Notes under the pieces: model-generated | Seen by the model: only the letters and a program-made list of their open reading frames with translations | What the model was told of the DNA's origin: nothing | Databases searched by the model: none | Program-made: the position numbers and the translations under genes | Assembly: GCF_040182365.1 (NCBI RefSeq) | Contig: NZ_CP144460.1 | Coordinates: forward strand, 2,790,001 to 2,854,000 | Origin: Xanthomonas sp. 10-10 | GTDB taxonomy: Bacteria; Pseudomonadota; Gammaproteobacteria; Xanthomonadales; Xanthomonadaceae | Length of the DNA stretch: 64,000 nucleotides | Direction: 5' to 3' | Shown here: positions 1 through 9,555 of the stretch, one piece after another | Numbering within the stretch: position 1 is the first letter of the stretch | Layout: every line of letters begins with the position of its first letter

Positions 1-1294
1 CCACACGCGTGCCCGGGCGCAGCACTACACTGCCCGCTTCGGCTGGCAGCCAGCCGGCAAGCCCTTCCAGCAAGGTGCTCTTGCCGCTACCGCTGGCTCC
101 GATCACCGCCACGCGCTGCCCGGGCTGCAGGTCCAGCGAGAATTGCGTGATCACCGTGTGCGGCGCACCGGCCGGACGCAGTGCCAGAGCACGTGCCTGC
201 AGCAACGGCGCATGCGCCTGTGCAGGCTCCAGGGCGTGTTGCGACAGCGCCGAGTCCGGCGCACTGCCATCAACATCGTCGGGGAAGCCTTCCAGCAACC
301 GCTCGGCCTCCGTCACTGCGGCCAGCGCGTTGGCGCGGTCGTGGTAATGCGCTGCCAGACGCCGCAACGGCGCAAAGAATTCCGGCGCCAGCAGCAGGCA
401 GAACATGCCCGCACCCAGCGACGGCAGCCCATGCAAGTCGAGCATGCCCAGATAGCTCAAACCGAAATACAAGGCCACGATCGCCACGCTCACCGAGGCG
501 AAGAATTCCAGCACCGTGGACGACAGGAACGCGATGCGCAGCACCTTGAGCGAACGCTCGCGCACGCCCTCCGCCGCCGCGGCAATGCCGCCCAGTTCGG
601 CCTGGCCACGGCCATACACCCGCAGCAAGCCCAGGCCCTTCAGACGGTCGGCAAAGTGCCCGCCCATCCGTGCCAGCTCGCCGAGTTGCTCGCGACCTGC
701 AGCTTCCGCACCCCATCCCACCAGCATCATGAAAAATGGAATCAACGGCGCGGTGAGCAACAGCACCAGGCCCACCACCCAATCGACCGAAAACACCGCA
801 ATCAGGATCACCGGCGGCACCAGCATGATCTCGGTGCGTGCCAGCTGATAGCCGACGAAATACCCTTCCAGCGCATCGGTGTGCGCCAGGCTCAACTCGC
901 CCAGTTCGCCGCTGCGTTGCCGGCGTAGCCAGAGCGGGCCGTGCTGCACCAGACGGCGCGCGATGCGGGCACGCAATTCTTGCTTGGCCGCATCGGCCAC
1001 CTCGCCGGTCAGCGATTGCGCACAGCCGTTGAGCAGTGCACGCCCGAGCAGCGCGACCAGCAACCCCACGCCCACGTTGCGTAACTGCGCCAAGGCCACG
1101 TGCTGCACCAGTACCGCTTGCACCAACCATGCGATGGCCGCCGACTGCGCCAGCAACAACACCCCAGACAACGCCACCGCCACAGCGGACAGCCGACGGG
1201 CACGCGCAGCGGGTGCGGCAAGCGCATCCAGCCACTGGCCGCGTTGACGGCGCTGGGCGGGCGTTTCGCTGACTTGCACGCTGGGCTGGCTCAC
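1..1294 (-). CDS. cydD: Thiol reductant ABC exporter subunit CydD (3' end beyond window)
   Basis: Fused membrane/ATPase half-transporter that, with CydC, exports cysteine and glutathione to the periplasm, a step needed to assemble cytochrome bd. Reading the minus strand from a GTG at 1294 (preceded by a GAAGAGAG ribosome site) gives an N-terminal transmembrane domain, then an ABC domain entering a Walker A motif, GASGSGKST, near positions 105-80. The frame stays open to the window edge, so the Q-loop, signature and Walker B are not visible. An ATG two bases upstream is out of frame and hits an immediate stop. The gene is divergent from cydA across about 175 bp, which supports CydD over other exporters of this class; cydC would be expected just outside the window. 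Family assignment is secure, the CydD/CydC distinction is inferred. Confidence 0.85.
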   Translation of the reverse strand, partial: MSQPSVQVSETPAQRRQRGQWLDALAAPAARARRLSAVAVALSGVLLLAQSAAIAWLVQAVLVQHVALAQLRNVGVGLLVALLGRALLNGCAQSLTGEVADAAKQELRARIARRLVQHGPLWLRRQRSGELGELSLAHTDALEGYFVGYQLARTEIMLVPPVILIAVFSVDWVVGLVLLLTAPLIPFFMMLVGWGAEAAGREQLGELARMGGHFADRLKGLGLLRVYGRGQAELGGIAAAAEGVRERSLKVLRIAFLSSTVLEFFASVSVAIVALYFGLSYLGMLDLHGLPSLGAGMFCLLLAPEFFAPLRRLAAHYHDRANALAAVTEAERLLEGFPDDVDGSAPDSALSQHALEPAQAHAPLLQARALALRPAGAPHTVITQFSLDLQPGQRVAVIGASGSGKSTLLEGLAGWLPAEAGSVVLRPGTRV

Positions 1295-1386
1295 ATGGCT
1301 CTCTTCAGGCGCTGCATCGCAGGCGATTGTAAGTCGCCACTGCCCACTGCGGGATGGACAGTGTGCCGCACCGGAGCGGGGCCGCA

Positions 1387-1400
1387 TTGATTTGGATCAA
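1387..1400. promoter_or_regulatory. Perfect FNR/Anr-type binding site in the cydD-cydA divergent region
   Basis: The sequence TTGATTTGGATCAA matches the FNR-family consensus TTGAT-N4-ATCAA at every specified base. It lies between the divergent starts of cydD and cydA. Its centre (1393.5) would put a class II activated transcript start near 1435, with a weak -10-like GATGAT at 1423-1428, leaving a leader of about 35 nt before the ATG at 1470. Oxygen-responsive control of a high-affinity bd oxidase fits. The site is seen directly; the regulator and promoter are inferred. Confidence 0.7.
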
Positions 1401-1469
1401 CGCGCGCGGCGCGGCGGCGGCAGATGATCCGCCATGTTCCTCACCGATACTCAACCAGGCCACCCCGCC

Positions 1470-3092
1470 ATGATCGACTCGACAGTTGTCGAACTGTCGC
1501 GGCTGCAATTCGCAGTCACCGCGATGTACCACTTCATCTTTCCGCCGCTGACCATGGGCCTGTCGTTCCTGCTCGGCATCATGGAAAGCGTCTACGTCAT
1601 GACCGGCAAGCCGATCTGGCGGCGCATGACCATGTTCTGGGGCGTATTGTTCGGCATCAACTTCGCCATGGGTGTCGGCACCGGCATCGTGATGGAGTTC
1701 GAGTTCGGCATGAACTGGTCGTACTACAGCCATTATGTCGGCGACATCTTCGGCGCGCCGCTGGCGATCGAAGGGTTGATGGCGTTCTTCCTGGAGGCGA
1801 CGTTCCTGGGCCTGTTCTTCCTGGGCTGGAACCGCCTGAGCAAGCTGCAGCACCTGATCACCACCTGGCTGGTGGCCTTGGGCAGCAACTTCTCTGCGCT
1901 GTGGATCCTGATCGCCAACGGCTGGATGCAGAACCCGACCGGCGCGGTGTTCAACCCGGACACCATGCGCATGGAAGTGGTCGATTTCATGGCGGTGCTG
2001 TTCAACCCGGTGGCGCAGGCCAAGTTCGTGCATACCGTCAGCGCCGGCTACGTGCTCGGTGCGGTGTTCGTGATGTCGATCAGCGCGTTCTATCTGCTAC
2101 GCGGCAAGCACACCGAGATGGCGCGCCGCTCGTTTGCGGTGGCCGCAGCCTTCGGCCTGTTGTCGTCGCTGTCGGTGGTGGTGCTCGGCGACGAAAGCGG
2201 CTACGCCGCCAACGAACACCAGAAGATGAAGCTGGCCGCGATCGAAGCGATGTGGGAGACCGAAGCCGCGCCGGCCGACTTCACCGCGTTCGGCATTCCC
2301 AACCAGCAGACCCATCGCAACGACTACGCGATCAAGATTCCGTACCTGATGGGCCTGATCGCCACGCGTTCGCTGGATCAGCCGATTCCCGGCATCCTGG
2401 AACTGGTCGGCCGTGCCGAACACCGCATCCGCGGCGGGCAGATCGCCTACGGCGCGCTGCAACGCATCCGCGCCAACAAGGACGATCTCGAAGCACGCAA
2501 GATCTTCGATGCGCATTGGCAGGATCTTGGCCACGGCCTGCTGCTCAAGCGCTATCGCGACGACATCGGCAATGCCACGCCCGAGCAGATCGCGCAGGCG
2601 GCGATGGATACGGTGCCACGTGTGCTCCCGCTGTTCTGGACGTTCCGCATCATGGCAGGCATCGGCGTGTATCTCATCGCCTTCTTCGCCATTGCGTTCT
2701 GGTTCGCGTGCAAGCACACCTTCCAGGAAAAGCGCTGGTTCCTGACCCTGGCGTTGTGGACGCTGCCGCTGCCGTGGATCGCCATCGAGTGCGGTTGGTT
2801 CGTGGCCGAGTACGGCCGCCAGCCGTGGGCGGTTGAAGGCGTGCTGCCGACCTTCTATGCCGCATCGGGTCTGGATCTGTATGAAATCGTGTTGACCCTG
2901 GTCGGCTTCACCGCGCTGTACACCACGCTGCTGGTGATCGCGATCAAGCTGTCGCTGAAGACGATCCGCAAGGGCCCGGACGCGCTGTTTCCGCCGACGC
3001 AACGCAGCCCGTCACCGAACGGCGACTCGCCCGACGCGTCCTCACCCCATGCCCCATTGAGCACCGGCGCACTGGCCGGCGGCGCACCGTAA
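1470..3092 (+). CDS. cydA: Cytochrome bd-type quinol oxidase subunit I
   Basis: Catalytic subunit of the inner-membrane bd oxidase, which oxidises quinol and reduces oxygen to water with high affinity and without pumping protons. The 540-residue product follows the E. coli protein closely. The N-terminus reads VELSRLQFALTAMYHF-like, with the haem b595 ligand at His21; the haem b558 histidine lies near residue 188 in KFVHTV. An ESGYAANEHQ-type start opens a long quinol-binding Q-loop, so this is the long-loop (L) subfamily. The in-frame ATG at 1434 would add 12 residues absent from the family and would overlap the transcript start predicted from the FNR-type site, so 1470 is preferred. cydB starts 15 bp downstream. 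The C-terminus has a proline/serine-rich tail of about 35 residues with no assigned role. Confidence 0.96.
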   Translation: MIDSTVVELSRLQFAVTAMYHFIFPPLTMGLSFLLGIMESVYVMTGKPIWRRMTMFWGVLFGINFAMGVGTGIVMEFEFGMNWSYYSHYVGDIFGAPLAIEGLMAFFLEATFLGLFFLGWNRLSKLQHLITTWLVALGSNFSALWILIANGWMQNPTGAVFNPDTMRMEVVDFMAVLFNPVAQAKFVHTVSAGYVLGAVFVMSISAFYLLRGKHTEMARRSFAVAAAFGLLSSLSVVVLGDESGYAANEHQKMKLAAIEAMWETEAAPADFTAFGIPNQQTHRNDYAIKIPYLMGLIATRSLDQPIPGILELVGRAEHRIRGGQIAYGALQRIRANKDDLEARKIFDAHWQDLGHGLLLKRYRDDIGNATPEQIAQAAMDTVPRVLPLFWTFRIMAGIGVYLIAFFAIAFWFACKHTFQEKRWFLTLALWTLPLPWIAIECGWFVAEYGRQPWAVEGVLPTFYAASGLDLYEIVLTLVGFTALYTTLLVIAIKLSLKTIRKGPDALFPPTQRSPSPNGDSPDASSPHAPLSTGALAGGAP

Positions 3093-3107
3093 GCCAGGAG
3101 AGACACC

Positions 3108-4259
3108 ATGGATTTCATCTTGCTCGACTACACCACATTGCGCGTGATCTGGTGGCTGTTGCTTGGCGTATTGCTGTCCGGTTACGCGGTGATGGGCGGC
3201 TTCGATCTGGGCGTCGGTGCGCTGCTGCCGTTCGTGGCGAAAAACGATGCCGAACGTCGTCTGGTGATCAACACCGTCGGCCCGGTCTGGGAGGGCAACC
3301 AGGTATGGCTGATCCTGGGCGGTGGCGCGATCTTCGCTGCGTTCCCGCCACTGTATGCGGTGAGTTTTTCCGGATTCTATCTGGCGATGTTCGTGATTCT
3401 GTTTGCGCTGATCCTGCGGCCGGTCGGCTTCAAGTTCCGCGGCAAACTGACGGACCAACGCTGGCGCAACAGTTGGGATTGGGCATTGTTCGTCGGCGGT
3501 TTCGTTCCGGCATTGATCATGGGCGTGGCGGTTGGCAATGTCGTACTGGGTGTTCCGTTCCATTTCGACGACAGCATGCGCATCTTCTACACCGGCAATC
3601 TGTTCGGGCTGCTGACGCCGTTCGCGCTGCTCGCCGGTCTGCTCAGCGTGGCGATGCTGATCGCCCACGGCGCGGCGATGCTGGTGCTCAAGACCGATGG
3701 ACCGGTGGCCGAACGCGCCGCGCGTATCGGCAGCCTCGCCGCGCTGGGTGCGGTGGCATTGTTTGCCGCAGCCGGCGTCTGGGTGGCGTTTGGCCTGCCC
3801 GGCTACGCCGTGACATCGGTGCTGGCGACCGATGCGCAGACCAATCCGCTGGCCAAGACCGCTGCACTGACGGCTAGCGGCGGCTGGCTATACAACTACG
3901 GCAGCATGCCGGCCACCTTGGTGGCGCCGCTGGTCGGCCTGCTCGGGCTTGGGATGAGCGCAGTGCTGCTGCGTGCACGACGCGGCGGGCTGGCGTTCAT
4001 CGCCTCGGGCAGCGCCATCATCGGCATCGTCTTTACCGTGGGGTTTGCGCTGTTCCCGTTCCTGCTGCCGTCCTCCACTGCACCGAGTGCCAGCCTGACG
4101 CTATGGGACGCTTCCAGCAGCCGTCTCACGCTGTGGATCATGCTGCTGGCCACCACCGTGTTCATGCCGATCGTGCTGGCCTACACGGCGTGGGTGTATC
4201 GCGTGCTCCGGGGCAAGGTGACTGCCGACGAACTCTCCGCCAATCCCAATGCGTATTAG
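3108..4259 (+). CDS. cydB: Cytochrome bd-type quinol oxidase subunit II
   Basis: Second structural subunit of the bd oxidase, a polytopic inner-membrane protein that pairs with CydA and stabilises the haem centre. The 383-residue product has the family N-terminus with [17 protein letters not shown] and the [18 protein letters not shown] block, followed by repeated hydrophobic segments. An AGGAGA ribosome site sits just upstream of the ATG, 15 bp after the cydA stop, so the two are surely co-transcribed. Length is normal for the family. Confidence 0.97.
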   Translation: MDFILLDYTTLRVIWWLLLGVLLSGYAVMGGFDLGVGALLPFVAKNDAERRLVINTVGPVWEGNQVWLILGGGAIFAAFPPLYAVSFSGFYLAMFVILFALILRPVGFKFRGKLTDQRWRNSWDWALFVGGFVPALIMGVAVGNVVLGVPFHFDDSMRIFYTGNLFGLLTPFALLAGLLSVAMLIAHGAAMLVLKTDGPVAERAARIGSLAALGAVALFAAAGVWVAFGLPGYAVTSVLATDAQTNPLAKTAALTASGGWLYNYGSMPATLVAPLVGLLGLGMSAVLLRARRGGLAFIASGSAIIGIVFTVGFALFPFLLPSSTAPSASLTLWDASSSRLTLWIMLLATTVFMPIVLAYTAWVYRVLRGKVTADELSANPNAY

Positions 4260-4343
4260 CTGACGCGGTTGCGGCGATGCCGGCATGTCGTCGCAGCTGC
4301 GCTCGCCTTCCCACTTCCTCAACGTTTTTCAGGAGCACACACG

Positions 4344-4460
4344 ATGTGGTACTTCGCCTGGATTCTCGGCACCGGTCTGGCGGCATTGGCCGCTGTTCTC
4401 AACGGCATGTGGTTCGAGGCGCGCGAGCCCGAGCGTGCGCATCGGCCTCAGGAAAAATAA
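4344..4460 (+). CDS. cydX: Cytochrome bd oxidase small subunit CydX
   Basis: A 38-residue single-span membrane protein that associates with CydAB and is needed for full oxidase stability and activity in enterobacteria. The first nine residues, MWYFAWILG, are identical to the start of E. coli CydX (YbgT) and define the family; a hydrophobic stretch to about residue 22 is followed by a charged tail. AGGAGC at 4331 is a suitable ribosome site. It lies 84 bp after cydB, as expected for the third cistron. A longer in-frame start at 4269 exists but lacks support. Genes this short are often missed by automatic annotation. Confidence 0.93.
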   Translation: MWYFAWILGTGLAALAAVLNGMWFEAREPERAHRPQEK

Positions 4461-4514
4461 TTGCGATGGATGCTTGCCGATTCCGCATTCCCTATGTAAC
4501 ATACGCGGCTCCTT

Positions 4515-4591
<77 letters not shown>

Positions 4592-4596
4592 GTTTC

Positions 4597-4633
4597 AAAA
4601 CACAAAACCGGCCTCGTGCCGGTTTTGTGTTTT
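4597..4633 (+). terminator. Rho-independent terminator after tRNA-Pro
   Basis: A perfect 16-bp inverted repeat with a 5-nt loop. The GC-rich core ACCGGC/GCCGGT is flanked by A-rich and T-rich outer arms, so the hairpin ends in a T-rich run on either strand and could act in both directions. It starts 5 nt after the tRNA CCA end. Confidence 0.9.
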
Positions 4634-4675
4634 CAGGCGCCGTCGCACGGATGTGCACGGTGCGGATGGTCTGTC

Positions 4676-5941
4676 ATGTCTGTTGTCACTGCCGCCTCGT
4701 CCTTGTCCGCCCAATCGCGTGGGCGCGCCCTGGTGCTGGCCGCCATTTTGTTGTCCGCCTTCAACTTGCGCACGGCGGTAACGTCGTTGACCCCGTTGCT
4801 GGAACGCATTGCCGGCGAATACGGGTTCGGGGCGCCGACCATGGGCGCGCTCGGCATGTTGCCCACTGCCGCATTTGCGCTGACCGGCGTTGCAACGCCT
4901 GCGGTGCTGCGTCGCTACGGGCTGCTGCGCACCGCACTGGTATCGATGGCGCTGGCCACGCTGGGGCTGATGGTGCGACCACTGCTGCCGGGCACCGGCG
5001 GGCTGCTGACCGGTTCGCTGGTGGCGCTGGCCGGCATGGGCATGGGGAATGTGGTGCTGCCGCCGTTGGTGAAACGCTACTTCGGCGACCGCGTGGGGCG
5101 GGTCAGCACGCTGTACATCACCGTGCTGCAGGTCGGCACCCTGCTGCCGGCGTTGATGGCGGTGCCGGTGGCCGATGCGCTGGGCTGGCGCAGCTCGATG
5201 GTGGTGTGGGTGTTGCCGGCGCTGCTGGCCCTGGTGGCATGGGCGCTGGTGCAGGCCAGCCAGGGCCGCCTGCGCGCCACCGGACCGGCACCGGTCACGC
5301 CCACCTCCGAAGCCGAAGGCCGGGTCGCACGCACCGCCCTGGGCTGGAGCATGGCGATCACCTTCGGCATGACCTCGCTGGTGACCTATTCGATGTTCAC
5401 CTGGCTGCCCACGCTGCTGCGCGAAGCCGGCGCCTCGCCCGCGTTCGGCGGCACCATGGTGGCGCTGTTCGCCGCGCTCGGCATGGTCGGCGCGTTGACC
5501 ATGCCGGCCTTGGCAGTGCGCATGCGTAACCCGTTCCCGATCGTGTTGCTGTGCGCGGCCTGCCACCTGATTGCCTTCGCCGGGCTGTGGTGGGCACCGC
5601 TGGCGGCGCCGATCCTGTGGGTGACCTTGCTCGGCCTGGGGCCCAGCACCTTCCCGCTGGCGCTGGTGCTGGTCAACCAGCGCAGCCGCACGGCCGCCGG
5701 GTCGGCCGCGCTCTCCGGGTTCTCGCAGGGCATGGGCTATGCGGTGAGTTGCCTGGGACCGTTTCTGTTCGGCTGGCTGCATGCGCACAGCGGCGGCTGG
5801 AGCTCGCCGTTCGTGTTTCTGGTGATCTGCATCGTGGTGCAGCTGGGCGCCGCCTGGGTGGTGTGCCGCCCGCAGTTGCTGGAAGACGTGTGGGCGCCGC
5901 CGGCGCGCGGCGCCCGTGGGCTCAACGCACCGGCAGACTGA
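4676..5941 (+). CDS. MFS transporter of the CynX/NimT (cyanate permease-like) group
   Basis: A 421-residue polytopic membrane protein with twelve predicted spans. Near residue 20 it has LSAFNLRTAVTSLTPLL, typical of the CynX/NimT branch of the major facilitator superfamily, and a G-rich GMGMGNVVLPPLVKRYF block in the fourth-fifth span region. Family members are annotated as cyanate or nitroimidazole transporters, but substrates are rarely proven, so no substrate is assigned. The ATG at 4676 is preferred; an upstream start at 4616 would lie inside the tRNA terminator. No partner gene suggests a pathway. The 3' end overlaps the convergent ester hydrolase gene by 20 bp. Confidence 0.85.
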   Translation: MSVVTAASSLSAQSRGRALVLAAILLSAFNLRTAVTSLTPLLERIAGEYGFGAPTMGALGMLPTAAFALTGVATPAVLRRYGLLRTALVSMALATLGLMVRPLLPGTGGLLTGSLVALAGMGMGNVVLPPLVKRYFGDRVGRVSTLYITVLQVGTLLPALMAVPVADALGWRSSMVVWVLPALLALVAWALVQASQGRLRATGPAPVTPTSEAEGRVARTALGWSMAITFGMTSLVTYSMFTWLPTLLREAGASPAFGGTMVALFAALGMVGALTMPALAVRMRNPFPIVLLCAACHLIAFAGLWWAPLAAPILWVTLLGLGPSTFPLALVLVNQRSRTAAGSAALSGFSQGMGYAVSCLGPFLFGWLHAHSGGWSSPFVFLVICIVVQLGAAWVVCRPQLLEDVWAPPARGARGLNAPAD

Positions 5942-7835
5942 TGTAGCTGGGCTGCTCCGGCGTCACGTAAACGCGCTGGGTAGCCTTTTGATAATCGCCC
6001 GGCTTGGCGAAGAAGATATTCGGCACGTAGGTTTGCGGGTTGCGGTCGTAGAGCGGGAACAGGCTGGATTGCACCTGCACCATCACCCGGTGGCCTTTCT
6101 GGAAGGTGTGGTTGGCGGTGGGCAGGCCGAATTCGAACGCCAGCGGCTGATTGGACGCCAGCGGCTTGGGCGCGCTGAAACTCTCGCGATAGCGGCCGCG
6201 GAAGATCGCCAGCGAGACCGGCAACTCGTAGCCACCCATCTTGGGGGTGGACGCCATCTCGTCCGGGTACACGTCGATCAGCTTGACCACCCAGTCGCTG
6301 TCGCTGCCGCTGGTGGAGGCCTGCAGATGCACATCGGGCGCACCGGCGATCTGCAACGGCTCGGTCAGCGGCTCGGTGACGAAGGTCAGCACATCCGGGC
6401 GTCCGTCCACAAAGCGTTGGTCGTGGACCAGCCAGGTGGTCCACATGCTGCGGTCGGCAAAATCCACCGGGCGCGGTGCGAACGGCACCGGCTTGGCTGG
6501 ATCGGAAACGTATTCTTCAAACGCGCCCTGCCCTGCAGCGGGCTTGTCGAAGGACAGCTTGCCGCCGGCCTGCAGATACAGCGGTTTGCTCGCCGACGCA
6601 CAGCCCTTGGCGCAACTGCGCGGCCAGGACTGCAGGCGATCCCAGCGGTTCTCGCCGGTGTCGTAGATGAACACCGGCGGCGTGCTCGCCTTGGGCGCGC
6701 CATCGACCAGGTATTGATCGAAGAACGGGCGCAGCACATCGCGACGAAACTGACGCGCGGTGTCGCCATCGAAATTCAATGCGCCCAGGGAGCTGCCGTC
6801 GTAGTTCACCTGGCTGTGCCGCCATGGCCCCATCACCAGATAGTTGAGCGTGTTGCGCTTGTCGCGCGGCTCCATCGCCGCGTAGCTGTGGATCGCGCCC
6901 CACATGTCTTCCTGGTCCCACAGCCCCTGCAGCCACATCGTGGGCACCTTGAGCGGCGTGCGCGCCATCACCTTGTCCAGCGCCTGCTCCTGCCAAAACG
7001 CATCGTACGCCACGTGTTCGGTGAGCTTGTGCCACCACGGCAACTGCTCCAGCCCGGCGGCCTTGGCGAAGTCCCCGGCCGAGCCGGCCTGCAGGAAATT
7101 GCTGTAATCGTCCTGCCCCTGGCGCGGGATGCCGGCGCCCTTGCCGCGCTTGCTGAGCTGGCCGGTGAAGTAGTCGAAGTTGACCTGGCGGAACGCGCCG
7201 TAGTTGAACCAGTCGTCGCCCATCCAGCCATCGATCATCGGGCTTTCCGGCGCGGCCACCTTCAACGCCGGATGCGGGTTGGTCAGTGCCATCACCACGG
7301 TGAAGCCTTCGTAGGACGAGCCGATCATGCCGACCTTGCCGTTGGATTCGGTCACGTTCTTGACCAGCCAGTCGATGGTGTCCCACGCATCGGTGGCGTG
7401 GTCCACGTCGCCGGGATTGAGCGCGCCGCGCAGCGGGCGGGTCATCACGTAGTCGCCCTCGGAGCCGTACTTGCCGCGTACGTCCTGGAACACGCGGATG
7501 TAGCCGCCTTCCACGAAGACGTCGTCGCCGGGCGGCAGCAGGTCCTTCATATGCGGCGAGGCCAGGCGCTCGCTACGGCCGCTGGCGTCGTATGGCGTGC
7601 GCGTCAGCACCATCGGCGCGTTGCGTGCGCCCTTGGGCACCACGATCACGGTGTGCAGCTTCACGCCATCGCGCATCGGAATCATGACCTCGCGCTTGAC
7701 GTAGTCGTTGGCAGCCTCGCTTGCCACGAACGGCTTGCCGGTGATGTCCGGCGTCATCGGCGAGGTCTGGGCGAAGGCACTGCCGGTGGCGGCGGCAATG
7801 GCGGTGGCGAGCAGGCAGACAGCAAGGCGGCGCAT
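5922..7835 (-). CDS. Secreted alpha-amino acid ester hydrolase (glutaryl-7-ACA acylase-like, CocE/NonD family)
   Basis: Serine hydrolase that acts on alpha-amino acid esters and beta-lactam side chains. At 637 residues it has the length of the structurally solved X. citri enzyme and looks nearly identical over most of its sequence. A signal peptide (about residues 1-22, ending SAFA) directs export. The alpha/beta-hydrolase nucleophile is the serine in MIGSSYEGF (about 174), the acid lies in GLWDQEDMWG (about 307) and the histidine in GPWRHSQ (about 340). A C-terminal jelly-roll domain follows. The ATG at 7835 starts exactly at the signal peptide; the longer reading to 8153 adds low-quality sequence and is rejected. 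It is monocistronic and convergent with the MFS gene. The physiological substrate is not known from context. Confidence 0.93.
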   Translation of the reverse strand: MRRLAVCLLATAIAAATGSAFAQTSPMTPDITGKPFVASEAANDYVKREVMIPMRDGVKLHTVIVVPKGARNAPMVLTRTPYDASGRSERLASPHMKDLLPPGDDVFVEGGYIRVFQDVRGKYGSEGDYVMTRPLRGALNPGDVDHATDAWDTIDWLVKNVTESNGKVGMIGSSYEGFTVVMALTNPHPALKVAAPESPMIDGWMGDDWFNYGAFRQVNFDYFTGQLSKRGKGAGIPRQGQDDYSNFLQAGSAGDFAKAAGLEQLPWWHKLTEHVAYDAFWQEQALDKVMARTPLKVPTMWLQGLWDQEDMWGAIHSYAAMEPRDKRNTLNYLVMGPWRHSQVNYDGSSLGALNFDGDTARQFRRDVLRPFFDQYLVDGAPKASTPPVFIYDTGENRWDRLQSWPRSCAKGCASASKPLYLQAGGKLSFDKPAAGQGAFEEYVSDPAKPVPFAPRPVDFADRSMWTTWLVHDQRFVDGRPDVLTFVTEPLTEPLQIAGAPDVHLQASTSGSDSDWVVKLIDVYPDEMASTPKMGGYELPVSLAIFRGRYRESFSAPKPLASNQPLAFEFGLPTANHTFQKGHRVMVQVQSSLFPLYDRNPQTYVPNIFFAKPGDYQKATQRVYVTPEQPSYISLPVR

Positions 7836-8118
7836 CGACGACTCCGGAACGGGCGGGGCAATCGACGACTGTAGTGAGGCCACAGGCTGCCGGGGGAGTG
7901 TCAAAGGTCGTGGTCGGCGGGTTGGACGTGCGCTGAGTGGCTGCGGATACGGCGGGGTGTGGGCACGGTTTGCACGCACGGTGGCTGCGGACAATGGCGC
8001 AGGCAGGGCTGCGTCAGTTCGCGACGCCACGCCTCCACCACCAGGGGCGCGGCAGCGCTGCTTCAGCAGGCAAAGGATCGCTGGCGGGCCGCCACGGTCC
8101 TGGTCGGCCGCGTGCCGA

Positions 8119-9366
8119 TCAGTGACGCACCTGGCCTTCGCCACGCACCACAAAGCGCTCCACGGTCAGCGCTTCCAACCCCATCGGGCCATACGAATGC
8201 AGGCGCGTGGTCGAGATACCGATCTCCGCGCCCAGGCCGAGCTCGCCACCATCGGAGAAGCGCGAGGAAGCGTTGACCATCACCACCGCCGAACGTAGTG
8301 CATGCACGAAACGCTCGGCGTTTGCGGCGTCCTCGGTGGCGATCACTTCGGTATGGTCCGAGCCGTACTGGCGAATGTGGGCCAGTGCGGTGTCAAGATC
8401 CGGCACGATTCGGATCGCCAGGATCAGATCCAGATACTCTGCGGCATAGTCGTCGTCGCTGGCAGGCGCGATCTCGGGCACCATCGCACGCGTTGCCGCG
8501 TCGCCACGCAGCTCCACGTTGCGCGCACGCAGCGCAGCGGCTGCCAGCGGCAGGAAGCGCTCGGCGATGTCTGCATGCACCAACAGCGTTTCCAGCGAAT
8601 TGCAGGCCGATGGCCGGCTCGCCTTGCCGTCGACCAACAGGCGCACGGCACGCTCCACATCGGCCGAGGCATCCACAAACAGATGGCACACGCCCTTGTA
8701 ATGCTTGATCACCGGCACGCGCGCGTGTTCGGCGACAAAGCGGATGAGCCCTTCCCCACCACGCGGAATCGCCAGGTCGATGATGTCGCTGAGCTGCAGC
8801 AGCTCCAGCATGGTCTCGCGACGCAGATCCTCGACCAGCGTCAAAGCCGCTTCCGGCACACCCGCCGCACGCAATGCACCCTGCAATGCGCGCGCAATTG
8901 CGGTGTTGGAATGGATCGCCTCGGAGCCGCCACGCAGGATCACGCCATTGCCGGCCTTGATGCACAGCGCGGCCGCATCGGCGGTGACGTTGGGACGGGC
9001 CTCGTAGATCATCGCAATCACCCCCAGCGGCACGCGCACCTTCTGCACGCGGATGCCGTTGGGGCGCGTGTCGTCGCGTGTGACCTGACCGACCGGGTCC
9101 GGCAACTGCGCCACCTCGCGCAATGCCGCCGCGATGCCGGCCAGGCGCACCTGGTCCAGCGCCAGCCGGTCGAGCATGGCTGTGCCGGTGCCTTTGGCGC
9201 GAGCGGCTTCAAGATCGCGCGCGTTTGCGGCAAGGATCAACGCGGCATCGGCTTCCAGTGCGGCAGCCATCGCGTCGAGCAGATCCTGCTTGGCCTGCGC
9301 GGAAAGTTGCGAGAGCACCTGCGCGGCCTCCCGGCACTGCAGGGCCAGCATTTTCATTTCGGACAT
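8119..9366 (-). CDS. proA: Gamma-glutamyl phosphate reductase
   Basis: NADPH-dependent reductase that converts gamma-glutamyl phosphate to glutamate semialdehyde, the second step of proline synthesis. The 415-residue product shows the aldehyde-dehydrogenase-like family blocks: [28 protein letters not shown] and the catalytic cysteine region [14 protein letters not shown]. The first in-frame ATG that fits the family is 9366 (MSEMKM); a longer reading to 9429 adds 21 unrelated residues. It lies 189 bp after proB on the same strand and is the last gene of the long arginine/proline run. Confidence 0.95.
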   Translation of the reverse strand: MSEMKMLALQCREAAQVLSQLSAQAKQDLLDAMAAALEADAALILAANARDLEAARAKGTGTAMLDRLALDQVRLAGIAAALREVAQLPDPVGQVTRDDTRPNGIRVQKVRVPLGVIAMIYEARPNVTADAAALCIKAGNGVILRGGSEAIHSNTAIARALQGALRAAGVPEAALTLVEDLRRETMLELLQLSDIIDLAIPRGGEGLIRFVAEHARVPVIKHYKGVCHLFVDASADVERAVRLLVDGKASRPSACNSLETLLVHADIAERFLPLAAAALRARNVELRGDAATRAMVPEIAPASDDDYAAEYLDLILAIRIVPDLDTALAHIRQYGSDHTEVIATEDAANAERFVHALRSAVVMVNASSRFSDGGELGLGAEIGISTTRLHSYGPMGLEALTVERFVVRGEGQVRH

Positions 9367-9555
9367 GGTGGGAACGTTCGGCCGTCGAGACTGCAGCAGA
9401 AAGTAGCGCAAAGCATCGCGGAGAGCCAAAGCGGTCGCGCTTGCAACGATCTCTCGGCGCGCCGCTGCCGCAGCGCAGACGACTGGATCAGGGCGCGTGC
9501 GTGCAACGCGCTGGCTCCCGGACGAGCATGGGTAGCGCGTCGCGCTTGCGATGCG

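Noticed and set aside
5916..7874. Plus-strand reading of 652 codons opposite the ester hydrolase
   Set aside because: It is the antisense shadow of a well-identified secreted enzyme; the protein is His/Arg-rich with no family motif.
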